64,000 nt of DNA from Algibacter miyuki. GTDB lineage: Bacteria; Bacteroidota; Bacteroidia; Flavobacteriales; Flavobacteriaceae. The stretch lies in the NCBI RefSeq assembly GCF_042427745.1, contig NZ_JBHMFA010000005.1; one strand, written 5' to 3'. The position numbers were made by a program, and so were the translations under genes. The notes beneath the pieces are model-generated. The model worked only from the letters and a program-made list of their open reading frames with translations, did not search any database and had not been told where the DNA came from. Of the stretch, positions 25,957-35,074 are shown one piece after another. The first letter of the stretch is position 1; each line of letters begins with the position of its first letter.

Positions 25957-26499
25957 ATGCAACAACCATTAATAAATATTAACCAAACTCATTTGAACAA
26001 AATATTATTCGCTCTTATTTTTACTTTCTTTTTTTCGAATACCTATTCTCAGGAGGGGTATATAAAATTACCTTTTACAAAAGGCAATTGTCCAACAATT
26101 ATTATTGAAAAAAACATTATTGCGAATGAAAGTGTCACCGAAACAAAAAAAGAATGGATTTCTGAAATAAGTGTTGTAAAAGATAAAGTTAACCGGAAAG
26201 ACCATAAATTCTTCAACCTAACTGAAAACGGAATTATTTTTGTCCGTTTAAACAAAAAAGTCGCTTTTAAAACACAAAATGAACTCAATGCGTTTTTCGG
26301 AATTAAAGAAAATAATAGCGTTTATGTAAATGGATATTTAATAGAACATCCTGATTATAAAATTGCAACTGAAAGTATTATGGAAATTGAATTAATTGAA
26401 CCTGATTCCGATAATAAACTAAAAAGCAAAGCAATTAACGTTTGGACTTTAACTAAACAAGAAAGAATAAACGGTTGCCACAAACAGAACGTGAATTAA
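25957..26499 (+). CDS. Hypothetical secreted protein with TonB-plug-like end
   Basis: 180 residues with a Sec signal peptide (ILFALIFTFFFSNTYSQ, residues about 16-32; a slightly unusual long polar N-region of 15 residues). The mature part has no named family. Residues about 120-165 (VYVNGYLIEHPDYKIATES followed by IMEIELIEP) recall the plug motif of TonB-dependent receptors and of short carboxypeptidase-regulatory-linked proteins, where a named residue pair and a metal site are mentioned in tandem; this similarity is weak. It overlaps the convergent YciO gene by 4 bases at the stop codons. No partner genes suggest a role. Confidence 0.5.
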   Translation: MQQPLININQTHLNKILFALIFTFFFSNTYSQEGYIKLPFTKGNCPTIIIEKNIIANESVTETKKEWISEISVVKDKVNRKDHKFFNLTENGIIFVRLNKKVAFKTQNELNAFFGIKENNSVYVNGYLIEHPDYKIATESIMEIELIEPDSDNKLKSKAINVWTLTKQERINGCHKQNVN

Positions 26500-27116
26500 A
26501 AAATCTCCAAACTTCCTTTGCCCTCACGAATAACAACAGGATCGCCTTCCGATAGATCGACTACGGTAGAAGCTTCATTATCGCCGTAACCACCATCAAT
26601 AACTAAATCGACTAAATCACCCCATTTTTCAAGAATAAGTTCAGGATCCGTTGTGTATTCTAAAACCGAATCTTCATCATGGATAGAAGTCGAAATAATC
26701 GGGTTCCCTAATAATTTTACAATATCTAAAGCAATAGCGTTATCTGGCACACGAATTCCTACCGTTTTACGTTTCTTAAAAGGGTTGGGTAAGTTTTTAG
26801 AACCTGGCAAAATAAAAGTGTATGGCCCAGGAAGTGCCCGTTTCAATATTTTAAAAACCGAAGTATCAATTTGTTTCACATAATCACTTAAATTACTAAG
26901 GTCATGACATACAAAAGAAAAATTCGCTTTTTCCAATTTAACGCCTTTAATTCTGGCAATTTTCTCTAAAGCTTTCAAATTGGTGATATCGCAACCCAAA
27001 CCATAAACCGTATCTGTAGGATAAATAATAAGTCCGCCACGTTTTAAAATAGCCACCACCTTCTCAATCTGCTTAGGATTAGGGTTTTCCTCATAAATTC
27101 TAAAAAATTCAGCCAT
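26496..27116 (-). CDS. YciO/YrdC-type L-threonylcarbamoyladenylate synthase family protein
   Basis: 206 residues, single YrdC-like domain. The RNA/ATP-binding motifs are present: GGLIIYPTDTVYGLGCDI (near 30), ARIKGVKLEKANFSF (KRxKxRP-like), LPGPYTFILPGSKNLP and KTVGIRVPDNAIA, then the ISTSIH serine motif. True TsaC/Sua5 makes threonylcarbamoyl-AMP for t6A37 of tRNA. The length and the pattern KRKTVGIRVPDN fit the YciO branch, whose exact role is less certain, and Bacteroidota usually carry a separate Sua5. It is transcribed alone on the reverse strand and its stop overlaps the convergent gene. Confidence 0.85.
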   Translation of the reverse strand: MAEFFRIYEENPNPKQIEKVVAILKRGGLIIYPTDTVYGLGCDITNLKALEKIARIKGVKLEKANFSFVCHDLSNLSDYVKQIDTSVFKILKRALPGPYTFILPGSKNLPNPFKKRKTVGIRVPDNAIALDIVKLLGNPIISTSIHDEDSVLEYTTDPELILEKWGDLVDLVIDGGYGDNEASTVVDLSEGDPVVIREGKGSLEIF

Positions 27117-27228
27117 AATAAGTATCTTGCATTAAATATTTTACCGTTACAAAGTAAATATTATTTTTAATATAAAATTATCCATATTCAATTACTTCAC
27201 TAAATTACACTTAAATTAAAATAAACCC

Positions 27229-28098
27229 ATGAAAGTGTTTAAATATTCCCTCATTAATGCCATTATAGCCATTTCGTTTTTTAATTGCTCCAATAATATA
27301 GAACCCGTAGCTATTGCCGATATTATCGACCCCTATACAATTTACGAAGCCGAAAACATAAGTTACGGCGACCACGACAAACAAACTTTTGATTTGTACC
27401 TACCAGCAAACCGAAACGCCGACACTAAAATCATGATTTTGGTGCATGGTGGTGGCTGGTCCTCAGGCGATAAATCGGACATGACCGTTATAAAAACGCT
27501 CCTGACTAACGATTTCCCAAATATGGCAGTTGTAAACATTAATTATAGATTGGCAGATACCAACAATAAGCCGTTCCCGATGCAAATAGATGATATTGCT
27601 AGCGTTATTAAATACTTAAAAGTAAATCAAACAAAATACAGTATTTCTGATAGGCTTGGATTTATTGGCACAAGTGCCGGCGCACATTTATCGATGCTCT
27701 GGGCCTACACCTCCGATGTTTTACAAAAAACAGATATGGTTTGTAGTATTGTTGGACCATCTAACTTAACCGACCCAAATTTTGAAATAGCGGCAGAACT
27801 TAGTGGTGAATTATATACATTTTTAACATTATTTGGTGAAACACCAACCGATGAATATTTGGAAGCCGCCAGTCCATACCATCAAGTATCCGCTGCAGCT
27901 CCCCCAACCATTTTATTTTATGGCGGTCAAGACCCGTTGATTCCTATAAGCCAAGGAGCCGATTTAAACAACCGACTTGAAACCCTTAATGTGACTCACG
28001 AATACACGCTATACCCAAATGCCGGACACGGTTGGGATGGTATTGACTTTTTAGATACTTGGAATAAACTCAACCTGTTTATAAATAAAACCATGTAA
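27229..28098 (+). CDS. Alpha/beta hydrolase lipoprotein (esterase, BD-FAE/HSL-like)
   Basis: 289 residues. The N-terminus is a lipoprotein signal (IIAISFFNC, Cys20). The mature enzyme has the oxyanion motif LVHGGGWSSGDK (HGGG), the nucleophile elbow GFIGTSAGAHLSML (GxSxG), an acid in FYGGQDPLIP and the histidine in NAGHGWDG, i.e. a complete catalytic triad. The HGGGW signature places it with hormone-sensitive lipase/carboxylesterase families that include xylan and feruloyl esterases. Lipid anchoring suggests action on imported or surface-bound ester substrates. It is monocistronic and ends at a strong bidirectional hairpin shared with the convergent Gly-rich protein gene. Confidence 0.87.
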   Translation: MKVFKYSLINAIIAISFFNCSNNIEPVAIADIIDPYTIYEAENISYGDHDKQTFDLYLPANRNADTKIMILVHGGGWSSGDKSDMTVIKTLLTNDFPNMAVVNINYRLADTNNKPFPMQIDDIASVIKYLKVNQTKYSISDRLGFIGTSAGAHLSMLWAYTSDVLQKTDMVCSIVGPSNLTDPNFEIAAELSGELYTFLTLFGETPTDEYLEAASPYHQVSAAAPPTILFYGGQDPLIPISQGADLNNRLETLNVTHEYTLYPNAGHGWDGIDFLDTWNKLNLFINKTM

Positions 28099-28113
28099 CA
28101 GATTATATATATT

Positions 28114-28155
28114 AAAAAAGGCAGATATTTCTATTAAGAAATATCTGCCTTTTTT
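28114..28155. terminator. Bidirectional rho-independent terminator
   Basis: Perfect 18-bp inverted repeat (28114-28131, 28138-28155; core GGCAGATATTTC) with A and T runs at the two ends, between the esterase gene and the convergent Gly-rich protein gene. Confidence 0.92.
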
Positions 28156-28171
28156 ATTCACCAATTTGAAA

Positions 28172-28852
28172 TTAGCGCATTCTACCTCCACCACGAGATC
28201 CTCCGCCTTGTCTACCCCCTCCTTGTGATTGAATAACATCGCTACTTGACTTCGATTCTGGTTTAGGGTTTAACTCCTCCTTAACCTGAACTTGATATTT
28301 TAACCATTTTGCATATTGATTTTCGCTTAAAAGACCTTCCATATCTGCATTTAACTTTTCTTCTGCTATTTTAATAGCCTTTTTTGCTGGGTCTATTTTT
28401 TCTTTGCTGAGTTTTCTTGCTACACTCATGGCACTATTTTGGTCTTCTTCCCCACGTTCCATGCTGCCATAACTTCCCGTTTCTCTATTTTGACTTCTAA
28501 TAGATCGCGATTCTTTTATAACTGTATTCATGTATACATTTAAAGTATCAAAATTATCTTTATTTAAAAGCGCAATCTCGTTTACTTTGTTGTTATATCT
28601 TTCAATAACCTGACGCACATTTAAAATTAAAGCCTCATCTTTTTTCTTGATTTTAATTTTTTTAATAGATGCAACGTCGTCGTAATTAAATATTCCCGCT
28701 GCTTTAGCAGCCTCAAAGGTTATCTCTTTACGTTGTTGTTGCTCAGCTCCCGAGTTACCGCCTCTAGTACCTCCTCCTTGTCCACCTCCACCACGTTGTG
28801 CAGACATTACACTAAAACTCAAAATACTTGCTAATACAAAAAGGAATCTCAT
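28172..28852 (-). CDS. Secreted Gly-rich-ended helical protein
   Basis: 226 residues. Signal peptide FLFVLASILSFSVMSAQ (cleavage near 18), then a Gly/Arg-rich segment RGGGGQGGGTRGG, a helical charged middle (residues about 45-195, many K/E, with LSENQYAKWLKYQVQVKEEL near 175-195) and a second Gly/Arg-rich tail GGGRQGGGSRGGGRMR. The middle, ending in a SENQYAKW motif, resembles the Spy/CpxP-type helical periplasmic proteins where LTxxQ-type repeats occur, but I cannot assign it. The RGG-like ends are low complexity and could bind polyanions. It is an isolated gene; function unknown. The signal peptide and clean frame support reality. Confidence 0.68.
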   Translation of the reverse strand: MRFLFVLASILSFSVMSAQRGGGGQGGGTRGGNSGAEQQQRKEITFEAAKAAGIFNYDDVASIKKIKIKKKDEALILNVRQVIERYNNKVNEIALLNKDNFDTLNVYMNTVIKESRSIRSQNRETGSYGSMERGEEDQNSAMSVARKLSKEKIDPAKKAIKIAEEKLNADMEGLLSENQYAKWLKYQVQVKEELNPKPESKSSSDVIQSQGGGRQGGGSRGGGRMR

Positions 28853-29065
28853 CTAAATTTAAATTTTGGTTATTTAATTTAGATGCTAAACAACAAAAAA
28901 ACTTTCGGTGTTTAAATATTTTAACAATTTATTCTGAAGTAGAACTGAAATCAATATTGAAACTTCTCTAAAAAAAGTGGTTTGTTCAAATAATTTTGAG
29001 AAGATAATATTCAAAAAAACAAGAAACTTATATAGGGAAATTTCAAACGAAATAAAGACGTGTTT

Positions 29066-29980
29066 TTATTTATCCAACATCCAATTAACCAATCCTGCTT
29101 TATCAACAATTGCCCAACTATGCGGATGGCGTTCTCCATTAGAACGATAGCCTTTGTTTTCTGTGGAAATATATTCAACAGATTTAAAACCTGAATCCTT
29201 CAAACTCTCGGAAAGCTTTTTTATGTAAAACGCATTCATTTCATCATATTCAGCCCCTTTATTTGTTTTCCACCATAGAGTATCAGGTTCAGTATACAAC
29301 CTAATCTTAGTTTCAGCCAGATGCTTTATATTATGCCTATTATTTGTTCTAGAAGTAAATATGGCAGAAGCTTCATACTTAGAAATAGCTTGATCGGGGC
29401 TTCCAAATGCTTTATTGAAAGTTTCGAGTATCCAAGCACTTTCTAGAACGGCAGGTTCAGAGATATTACGTATTATATTTTTTTCAGCAGTCTCATATAA
29501 GGCCACTAAATCAACTGGGGAATCCACTATAAAAACACCCTGCGGATTTAGCTTCGATTTTTGCTCCGCTAAAAAATCACTAATTAATAATGCCACATTT
29601 CCACCACTTGAAAACCCGCCTATAAAAATGTTATTTGTCGGTAATTTGTTCTCCGTAAATATCTTTTGAAGCTGTGCAGATAAATCTTGTTGTTCTTGAA
29701 TGGTAAGCCAAATCGTGCGATTATAATTCATATACAAAACAGCAATATTATGCACTTTTGCTTTATTAATTATCGGAAATTCACGTTTGATATCTTCAGC
29801 CTTTTTTGGATAACCACCAAACAATACTAAAACACCTTTTATAGTTTCAACCGGTTTGTTTAAAACATAATCAACATGCGCTATTTCTTGAAACTTGGTC
29901 TTTTCAATAGTTTTAGCACCTTTATTTTTACAAGAAAAATTAAGAATAAAAAATATCGATATGACAACAAACTTATTCAT
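29066..29980 (-). CDS. Lipoprotein with alpha/beta-hydrolase fold
   Basis: 304 residues with lipoprotein signal IFFILNFSC (Cys17). The nucleophile-elbow region reads FIGGFSSGGNVALLIS (G-F-S-S-G), preceded by VLVLFGGYPKKAED (oxyanion strand) and followed by VFIVDSPVDLVALYETAE, so a serine hydrolase fold is likely. A possible acid is in TEPDTLWW and a histidine in GERHPHSWAIVDKAG. I cannot name the family; similar proteins are annotated as putative esterases or PHB-depolymerase-like. Lipid anchoring points to the cell envelope. The gene is isolated, with about 70 bases to the uvrD-type helicase gene's end on the same strand. Confidence 0.68.
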   Translation of the reverse strand: MNKFVVISIFFILNFSCKNKGAKTIEKTKFQEIAHVDYVLNKPVETIKGVLVLFGGYPKKAEDIKREFPIINKAKVHNIAVLYMNYNRTIWLTIQEQQDLSAQLQKIFTENKLPTNNIFIGGFSSGGNVALLISDFLAEQKSKLNPQGVFIVDSPVDLVALYETAEKNIIRNISEPAVLESAWILETFNKAFGSPDQAISKYEASAIFTSRTNNRHNIKHLAETKIRLYTEPDTLWWKTNKGAEYDEMNAFYIKKLSESLKDSGFKSVEYISTENKGYRSNGERHPHSWAIVDKAGLVNWMLDK

Positions 29981-30052
29981 TCCTTTGGATATTTGTAGGC
30001 GAAACAGCCCAATTATAAAATGAAATAATTCGCTATAACCCCATTAAATAAC

Positions 30053-32458
30053 CTAGCCAATAACTTCAAGCTTAGCAAAACGTAACAATAACTTTTTAAC
30101 GCCACCATGCTGAAACTTAATTTCGGCTTTAATATCGGCGCCTGCACCTTCTATTTTTAGTACTTCACCAGTACCAAAACGAATGTGTTTTACCACGTTT
30201 CCAACAGTTAATTTTCCATCAAATAAATTCGCTCCACCAGCTGCGGCAGCCGCACTACTACTTGAAGCTTTTCCTACAGGTTTTAAATTCTTAGGCGTTT
30301 TATTTGCCACAAATTTTTGTTGCCCTCCTTTTGCTGGCTCTCCTTTTTTCAAAACAGCTTGTTTAGCTGGCTTGAATCGTATTTTATTTGGATTAACAGG
30401 TTTATTACCACTATCACCAAAAATATTAGCATCCAACATCGGGTTAAAACGACGTTCTTCTATTGGTGTTACAATATCAAGATATTGTTCATCTATTTCT
30501 TCTATAAAACGACTTGGTTCAGAATCTACTAATTTACCCCAACGATAACGTGATAAAGCATAGGTTAAATAGGCTTGTTTTTCGGCACGTGTTAAGGCCA
30601 CGTAAAATAAACGACGTTCTTCTTCAAGTTCGCTACGTGTATTCATACTCATTCCACTCGGGAATAAATCTTCCTCTAAACCAACAATAAATACATGTTG
30701 AAACTCTAGACCTTTCGCTAAGTGAATCGTCATTAACGCCACATGATCAGCATCACCTTTATCGGCATCCATATCTGTTGACAAAGCAACATCTTCTAGA
30801 AATTCGGCTAAATTTCCTGTGGTATCGGCTATTTCTTTTTGGCCTTCCACAAAATCTTTCATACCATTGATAAGCTCCTCAATATTTTCAATTTTAACAA
30901 CACCTTCTGGCGTGTTATCCTTTTTATATTCGGTAATAATACCTGCTGTTCGGGTTACGTATTCTGCCAATTCAAAAACATCAGCGGTTTCATTTAATAC
31001 CTGAAAAGTTTCAATTAAAGTAACAAAGTTTTTAAGTTTGGTTTTTGTTCCTGCATTGATTTTAACATCTGTTTTATCAATGTTTTTCATCACCTCAAAA
31101 ATAGAACGCTTATATCCATTAGCGGAAACAATCAATTTATCTACCGTAGTTTGACCAATACCACGGCCTGGAAAATTGATAATACGCTTTAATGCTTCTT
31201 CATCAGCAGGATTAATAATTAACCTTAAATAAGCTAAAACATCCTTAATTTCTTTCCTTTGGTAAAACGATAAACCACCGTAAATTCTATAAGGAATATC
31301 ACGCTTTCTTAAGGCGTCCTCAATAGAACGCGATTGCGCATTGGTACGATATAGAATGGCAAAATCACTATTTGGTAACTGGTCGTTCATTTTAGTTTCC
31401 CATATGGTACTGGCCACATAGCGCCCTTCATCTCCGTCGGTTAATGATCGGTTTACTTTAATTTTGGGTCCTTCATCATTCGCCGTCCAAACTACTTTAT
31501 CTAGTTTGGTTTCATTTTTATCAATAATAGAGTTTGCAGCGTTTACAATATTTTTAGTTGATCGGTAATTTTGTTCTAATCTAAACTCCTTCACATCATC
31601 ATAATCATTCTGGAAGTTTAAAATATTACTGATATTGGCACCACGGAAGGCGTAAATACTCTGCGCATCATCACCAACCACACAAATATTTTGAAATTTA
31701 TCAGATAAAGCTCTCACAATTAAATACTGCGAGTGGTTTGTATCTTGATACTCATCCACTAAAATGTATCTAAATCGATTTTGATATTTTGCTAAAACTT
31801 CAGGAAAACGGGTTAATAGTTCGTTGGTTTTCAATAATAAATCATCAAAATCCATTGCTCCAGCTTTAAAGCAACGGTCTACAAATTCCTTATAGATATC
31901 CCCCATTCTTGGTCGGCGTGCCATAACATCAGCTTCCTTCAATTCCGGGTTTTGAAAATAAGCACGAACGGTAATTAAACTATTTTTATAAGATGAAATT
32001 CTAGAACGGACTTGTTTATATTTATAAAGATCTTTATCCAGACCCATTTCTCTAATAATAGAAGAAATTAACCTATCGGAATCTTGCGTGTCATATATTG
32101 TAAAATTTGATGGATACCCAAGTTTATCGGCTTCCATACGTAGAATTTTAGCAAACACAGAGTGAAACGTTCCCATCCATAGGTTTTTCGCTTCGCTATT
32201 TCCTACAATAGTAGCAATACGTTCTTTCATTTCCTTTGCCGCCTTATTGGTAAAAGTTAACGACAAAATATTAAAAGCATCAATGCCTTGACTCATTAAA
32301 TAAGCAATACGAAATGTAAGCACACGTGTTTTTCCCGAACCAGCGCCGGCAATAACAATCATGGGACCATCCTTTTGTATGGTAGGCGCCAATTGTGCTT
32401 CGTTTAACTTACCTAACTGCTCCTTTAACTCCTTCTCTAAATCCTTTTTCAAATCCAA
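30053..32458 (-). CDS. pcrA: ATP-dependent DNA helicase, UvrD/PcrA type
   Basis: 801 residues, superfamily 1A helicase. In order: Q motif LNEAQLAPTIQ, Walker A GAGSGKTRVLTFR (near 37), Ia SLTFTNKAAKEMKERI, Walker B ILVDEYQDTNHSQY, III CVVGDDAQSIYAFRGA, IV FRLEQNYRST, V MTIHLAKGLEFQHVFIVG and VI EERRLFYVALTRAEK. The C-terminus has a low-complexity alanine/serine linker (SSSSAAAAAGGAN) and a Tudor-like domain (VGNVVKHIRFGTGEVLKIEG), which in PcrA contacts RNA polymerase. It unwinds DNA 3'-5' in repair and conflict resolution. Single gene, divergent from the glutamate-synthase-like gene. Confidence 0.95.
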   Translation of the reverse strand: MDLKKDLEKELKEQLGKLNEAQLAPTIQKDGPMIVIAGAGSGKTRVLTFRIAYLMSQGIDAFNILSLTFTNKAAKEMKERIATIVGNSEAKNLWMGTFHSVFAKILRMEADKLGYPSNFTIYDTQDSDRLISSIIREMGLDKDLYKYKQVRSRISSYKNSLITVRAYFQNPELKEADVMARRPRMGDIYKEFVDRCFKAGAMDFDDLLLKTNELLTRFPEVLAKYQNRFRYILVDEYQDTNHSQYLIVRALSDKFQNICVVGDDAQSIYAFRGANISNILNFQNDYDDVKEFRLEQNYRSTKNIVNAANSIIDKNETKLDKVVWTANDEGPKIKVNRSLTDGDEGRYVASTIWETKMNDQLPNSDFAILYRTNAQSRSIEDALRKRDIPYRIYGGLSFYQRKEIKDVLAYLRLIINPADEEALKRIINFPGRGIGQTTVDKLIVSANGYKRSIFEVMKNIDKTDVKINAGTKTKLKNFVTLIETFQVLNETADVFELAEYVTRTAGIITEYKKDNTPEGVVKIENIEELINGMKDFVEGQKEIADTTGNLAEFLEDVALSTDMDADKGDADHVALMTIHLAKGLEFQHVFIVGLEEDLFPSGMSMNTRSELEEERRLFYVALTRAEKQAYLTYALSRYRWGKLVDSEPSRFIEEIDEQYLDIVTPIEERRFNPMLDANIFGDSGNKPVNPNKIRFKPAKQAVLKKGEPAKGGQQKFVANKTPKNLKPVGKASSSSAAAAAGGANLFDGKLTVGNVVKHIRFGTGEVLKIEGAGADIKAEIKFQHGGVKKLLLRFAKLEVIG

Positions 32459-32596
32459 TACATTTTAAAGCGTGAAATTAACTATTGTTCAGCATTTTTT
32501 AAGATTGAATTCATAAAAATTATGAACAATTCCATTAAATATTTAAGTTTTAAATATCTTTACGTCTAAATTCCTAAATTAAAACCTCAAAAACGT

Positions 32597-34141
32597 ATGT
32601 TAGATTTTATCGGAAACATTTCTTGGTGGGTATGGGTATTAATTGCCCTAGCCGTAATTGCCATTCGTGATGTTTTACAAAAACACCACACTATAAGTCA
32701 CAACTTCCCAATTGTTGGCCATTTAAGATATTGGTTAGAAAGTATTGGACCAGAAATGCGTCAGTATTTTGTAGCCAACAACCGGGAAGAATTACCATTT
32801 AACCGTATTGAACGTGGTTGGATTTACGCTTCAGCAAAGAAAGAAAATAACTACGAAGGTTTTGGTACCGACCGTGACATCTTTCAGCATCAGCATTTTT
32901 TTGTTCATAATGCGATGATGCCTTATGAAATTAAAGACGAAAATCACCCTAATAAAGTGGATAACTCCTTTCTTCCATGTGCCAAAGTGATGGGAGAATT
33001 CAATCAGCGTAGAAAACCATTTCGTCCGGCATCGGTAATTAATGTCTCGGCCATGAGTTTCGGATCCCTTTCAGCAAAAGCTGTAGAATCGATGAACAAA
33101 GGCGTAAAAATTGCAGACGCTTACCACAATACAGGTGAAGGAGGCTTATCGCCATATCACAGTCATGGCGGCGATGTTATTTTTCATTTTGGAACCGGTT
33201 ATTTTGGTGTACGTAATCCTGATGGTGGATTTTCATTAGAAAAACTAGTAGAATTAGTTGCGAAAAAACCTTTTATCCGAGCCATTGAAATTAAGCTTTC
33301 GCAAGGTGCAAAACCTGGAAAAGGCGGCGTATTACCAGGCGCAAAAATAACACAGGAAATTTCAGAAATTCGTCATGTTGAAATAGGAAAAGATGTGCTT
33401 TCACCTCCAAATCACAAAGCATTTTCTAACGTACAAGAAATGGTTGAATTTATCGAGGAAATTGCTGAAGCCACAGGATTACCTGTAGGTATAAAAGCTG
33501 CTATTGGGAAATTAGACCAATGGAAAGAGCTTGCCGATATTATGCAAAAAACCGGTAAAGGCCCCGATTTTATTACCGTAGACGGTGGCGAAGGTGGTAC
33601 CGGAGCAGCGCCACCAAGTTTTGCCGACCATGTTTCTCTTCCTTGGGTTTATGGTTTTTCAGATTTATACAAACTATTTAAAGATAAAGGATTAAGCGAA
33701 CGCATTGTATTCGTTGGTAGTGGAAAACTAGGTTTTCCTGCAAAAGCTGCTATGGCCTTTGCTATGGGGGTAGATTGCATTAATGTTGCTCGAGAATCTA
33801 TGATGAGTATTGGCTGTATACAAGCACAAATTTGCCACACTAACCGTTGCCCTACAGGTATTGCCACCCAAAATAAATGGTTGCAAAACGGTATAGATCC
33901 TGAAATAAAAGCGCAACGTTTAGCGCAATATTATAAGACTTTTAGAAAAGAATTAATAGAGATTTCTCATGCTGCAGGTTACGAACATCCGTGTCAGTTT
34001 AAAATGACTGATATAGAAATTAATATCGATGGCAACGACCTTGCTAAAGATTTAAGTCGCACCTACATGTACGAAAAAACAAAAGTTCCTTTTACGGGCA
34101 TGCAAAGCCTAAAAGACTGTCCGTTTCTTGGTGGAAAATAA
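32597..34141 (+). CDS. Membrane-anchored FMN-binding glutamate synthase family protein
   Basis: 514 residues. One N-terminal transmembrane helix (residues about 8-23) precedes a glutamate-synthase alpha-chain-like FMN barrel: MSFGSLSAKAVESMNKG, GEGGLSPYH, EIKLSQGAKPGKGGVLPG, FITVDGGEGGTGAAPP and GKLGFPAKAAMAFAMGVD. The iron-sulfur motif CIQAQICHTNRC (C407, C413, C418, the C-X5-C-X4-C pattern of GltB) is complete, so a [3Fe-4S] cluster is likely. The glutaminase domain and small subunit are absent. Proteins of this family are therefore oxidoreductases of unknown substrate, not proven glutamate synthases. Monocistronic, with a terminator hairpin just after the stop. Confidence 0.88.
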   Translation: MLDFIGNISWWVWVLIALAVIAIRDVLQKHHTISHNFPIVGHLRYWLESIGPEMRQYFVANNREELPFNRIERGWIYASAKKENNYEGFGTDRDIFQHQHFFVHNAMMPYEIKDENHPNKVDNSFLPCAKVMGEFNQRRKPFRPASVINVSAMSFGSLSAKAVESMNKGVKIADAYHNTGEGGLSPYHSHGGDVIFHFGTGYFGVRNPDGGFSLEKLVELVAKKPFIRAIEIKLSQGAKPGKGGVLPGAKITQEISEIRHVEIGKDVLSPPNHKAFSNVQEMVEFIEEIAEATGLPVGIKAAIGKLDQWKELADIMQKTGKGPDFITVDGGEGGTGAAPPSFADHVSLPWVYGFSDLYKLFKDKGLSERIVFVGSGKLGFPAKAAMAFAMGVDCINVARESMMSIGCIQAQICHTNRCPTGIATQNKWLQNGIDPEIKAQRLAQYYKTFRKELIEISHAAGYEHPCQFKMTDIEINIDGNDLAKDLSRTYMYEKTKVPFTGMQSLKDCPFLGGK

Positions 34142-34144
34142 AAA

Positions 34145-34175
34145 AAAAGCCATTTCTTTAAAAGAAATGGCTTTT
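34145..34175 (+). terminator. Rho-independent terminator
   Basis: Stem GCCATTTCTTT / AAAGAAATGGC with flanking A and T runs, immediately after the GltS-like gene. Confidence 0.85.
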
Positions 34176-34555
34176 AATTTTAAGTCTCATTAGTGCTTTA
34201 CATATCTCTAATGACGTGTATTGTTATTCAATTTTTTTTTATGCTTCCTGGAAATCTATAAAAGCTCAACCATACCATTAGCGTCCGTTTGCATTGTTCC
34301 TATATAATATTAACGTCGGCAATACTAACAGTTAGATTTGTTTTGTATTGCAAAACATTACTCCTATTTGTGTAAAAAAATTAGGTTGAAAAAGTTAACA
34401 GCTTTGGCAAAATATTATCTATAATATAATGTTCGATAGATGTATTTACTCACAACATTTTTTGGTTCAACGAAAGTGTTATTTCATGCAAGCATTAGAA
34501 AATCTTATGTTTTTATAAAAAAACACCTTATGTTTGTAAGTGTATTATTAAGCCT
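34176..34555. other. AT-rich intergenic region with one palindrome
   Basis: 380 bases without a credible coding frame. It holds a GTTTTG-TATTG-CAAAAC inverted repeat at 34340-34356 (possible regulator site, weak) and the -7 box at 34529. No RNA gene recognised. Confidence 0.4.
34529..34536 (+). promoter_or_regulatory. -7 promoter box
   Basis: TATGTTTG matches TAnnTTTG, 27 bases before the ATG at 34556. No clear -33 TTG. Confidence 0.4.
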
Positions 34556-35074
34556 ATGACAGCACAGCTATTAAACCTCATCATGTATATAATCCCTTCG
34601 ATAATTACGGGATTAATCGCCTTTTACTTTTTTAGAGAACACATTAAAAATGAAGATGGCCGAAGACGTTTTTTACTCCAAAAAGACCTGCAAGTAAACG
34701 CACTACCTTTACGTCTGCAAGCTTACGAGCGCATGGCCTTATTTCTTGAGCGTATTACCCCTTCAAAATTACTTATTCGTGTCGCTCCAACATCTACAAA
34801 TAAAGAACATTACGAAGCTTTACTGATACAGAGCATCGAACAAGAATTTGAACATAATTTATCGCAACAAATTTATATAAGCGATAAGTGTTGGAGTATT
34901 GTAACAGCATCGAAAAACGCCACGATTCAATTGATAAGAAAAGCGACTTTGTTAGAAAAAACAGATACTGCAAATAAATTAAGAGAAGTTATTTTAACTG
35001 AAATGATGGACCGACTTGCCCCCACCGATGCAGCCTTATCCTTTATAAAAAATGAAGTGTCCGATTTATGGTAA
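34556..35074 (+). CDS. Hypothetical membrane-anchored protein
   Basis: 172 residues. One N-terminal transmembrane helix (residues about 5-25) and a helical cytosolic body beginning with basic residues HIKNEDGRRRF and LPLRLQAYERMALFLERI. The body is rich in amphipathic helices and ends in FIKNEVSDLW. No family name recognised; it looks like a flavobacteria-specific conserved protein. Its stop overlaps the convergent patatin gene by 9 bases, suggesting tight packing rather than spurious translation, and a -7 box stands upstream. Function unknown. Confidence 0.62.
   Translation: MTAQLLNLIMYIIPSIITGLIAFYFFREHIKNEDGRRRFLLQKDLQVNALPLRLQAYERMALFLERITPSKLLIRVAPTSTNKEHYEALLIQSIEQEFEHNLSQQIYISDKCWSIVTASKNATIQLIRKATLLEKTDTANKLREVILTEMMDRLAPTDAALSFIKNEVSDLW

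Noticed and set aside
30183..30548. 121-codon forward frame opposite the helicase C-terminus
   Set aside because: Shadow of the Ala-rich linker and Tudor-like region; no promoter or protein features.
34340..34356. GTTTTG-TATTG-CAAAAC palindrome as an operator
   Set aside because: Short AT-rich palindrome about 170 bases from the nearest promoter box; no regulator gene nearby. Kept only as a note within the intergenic entry.
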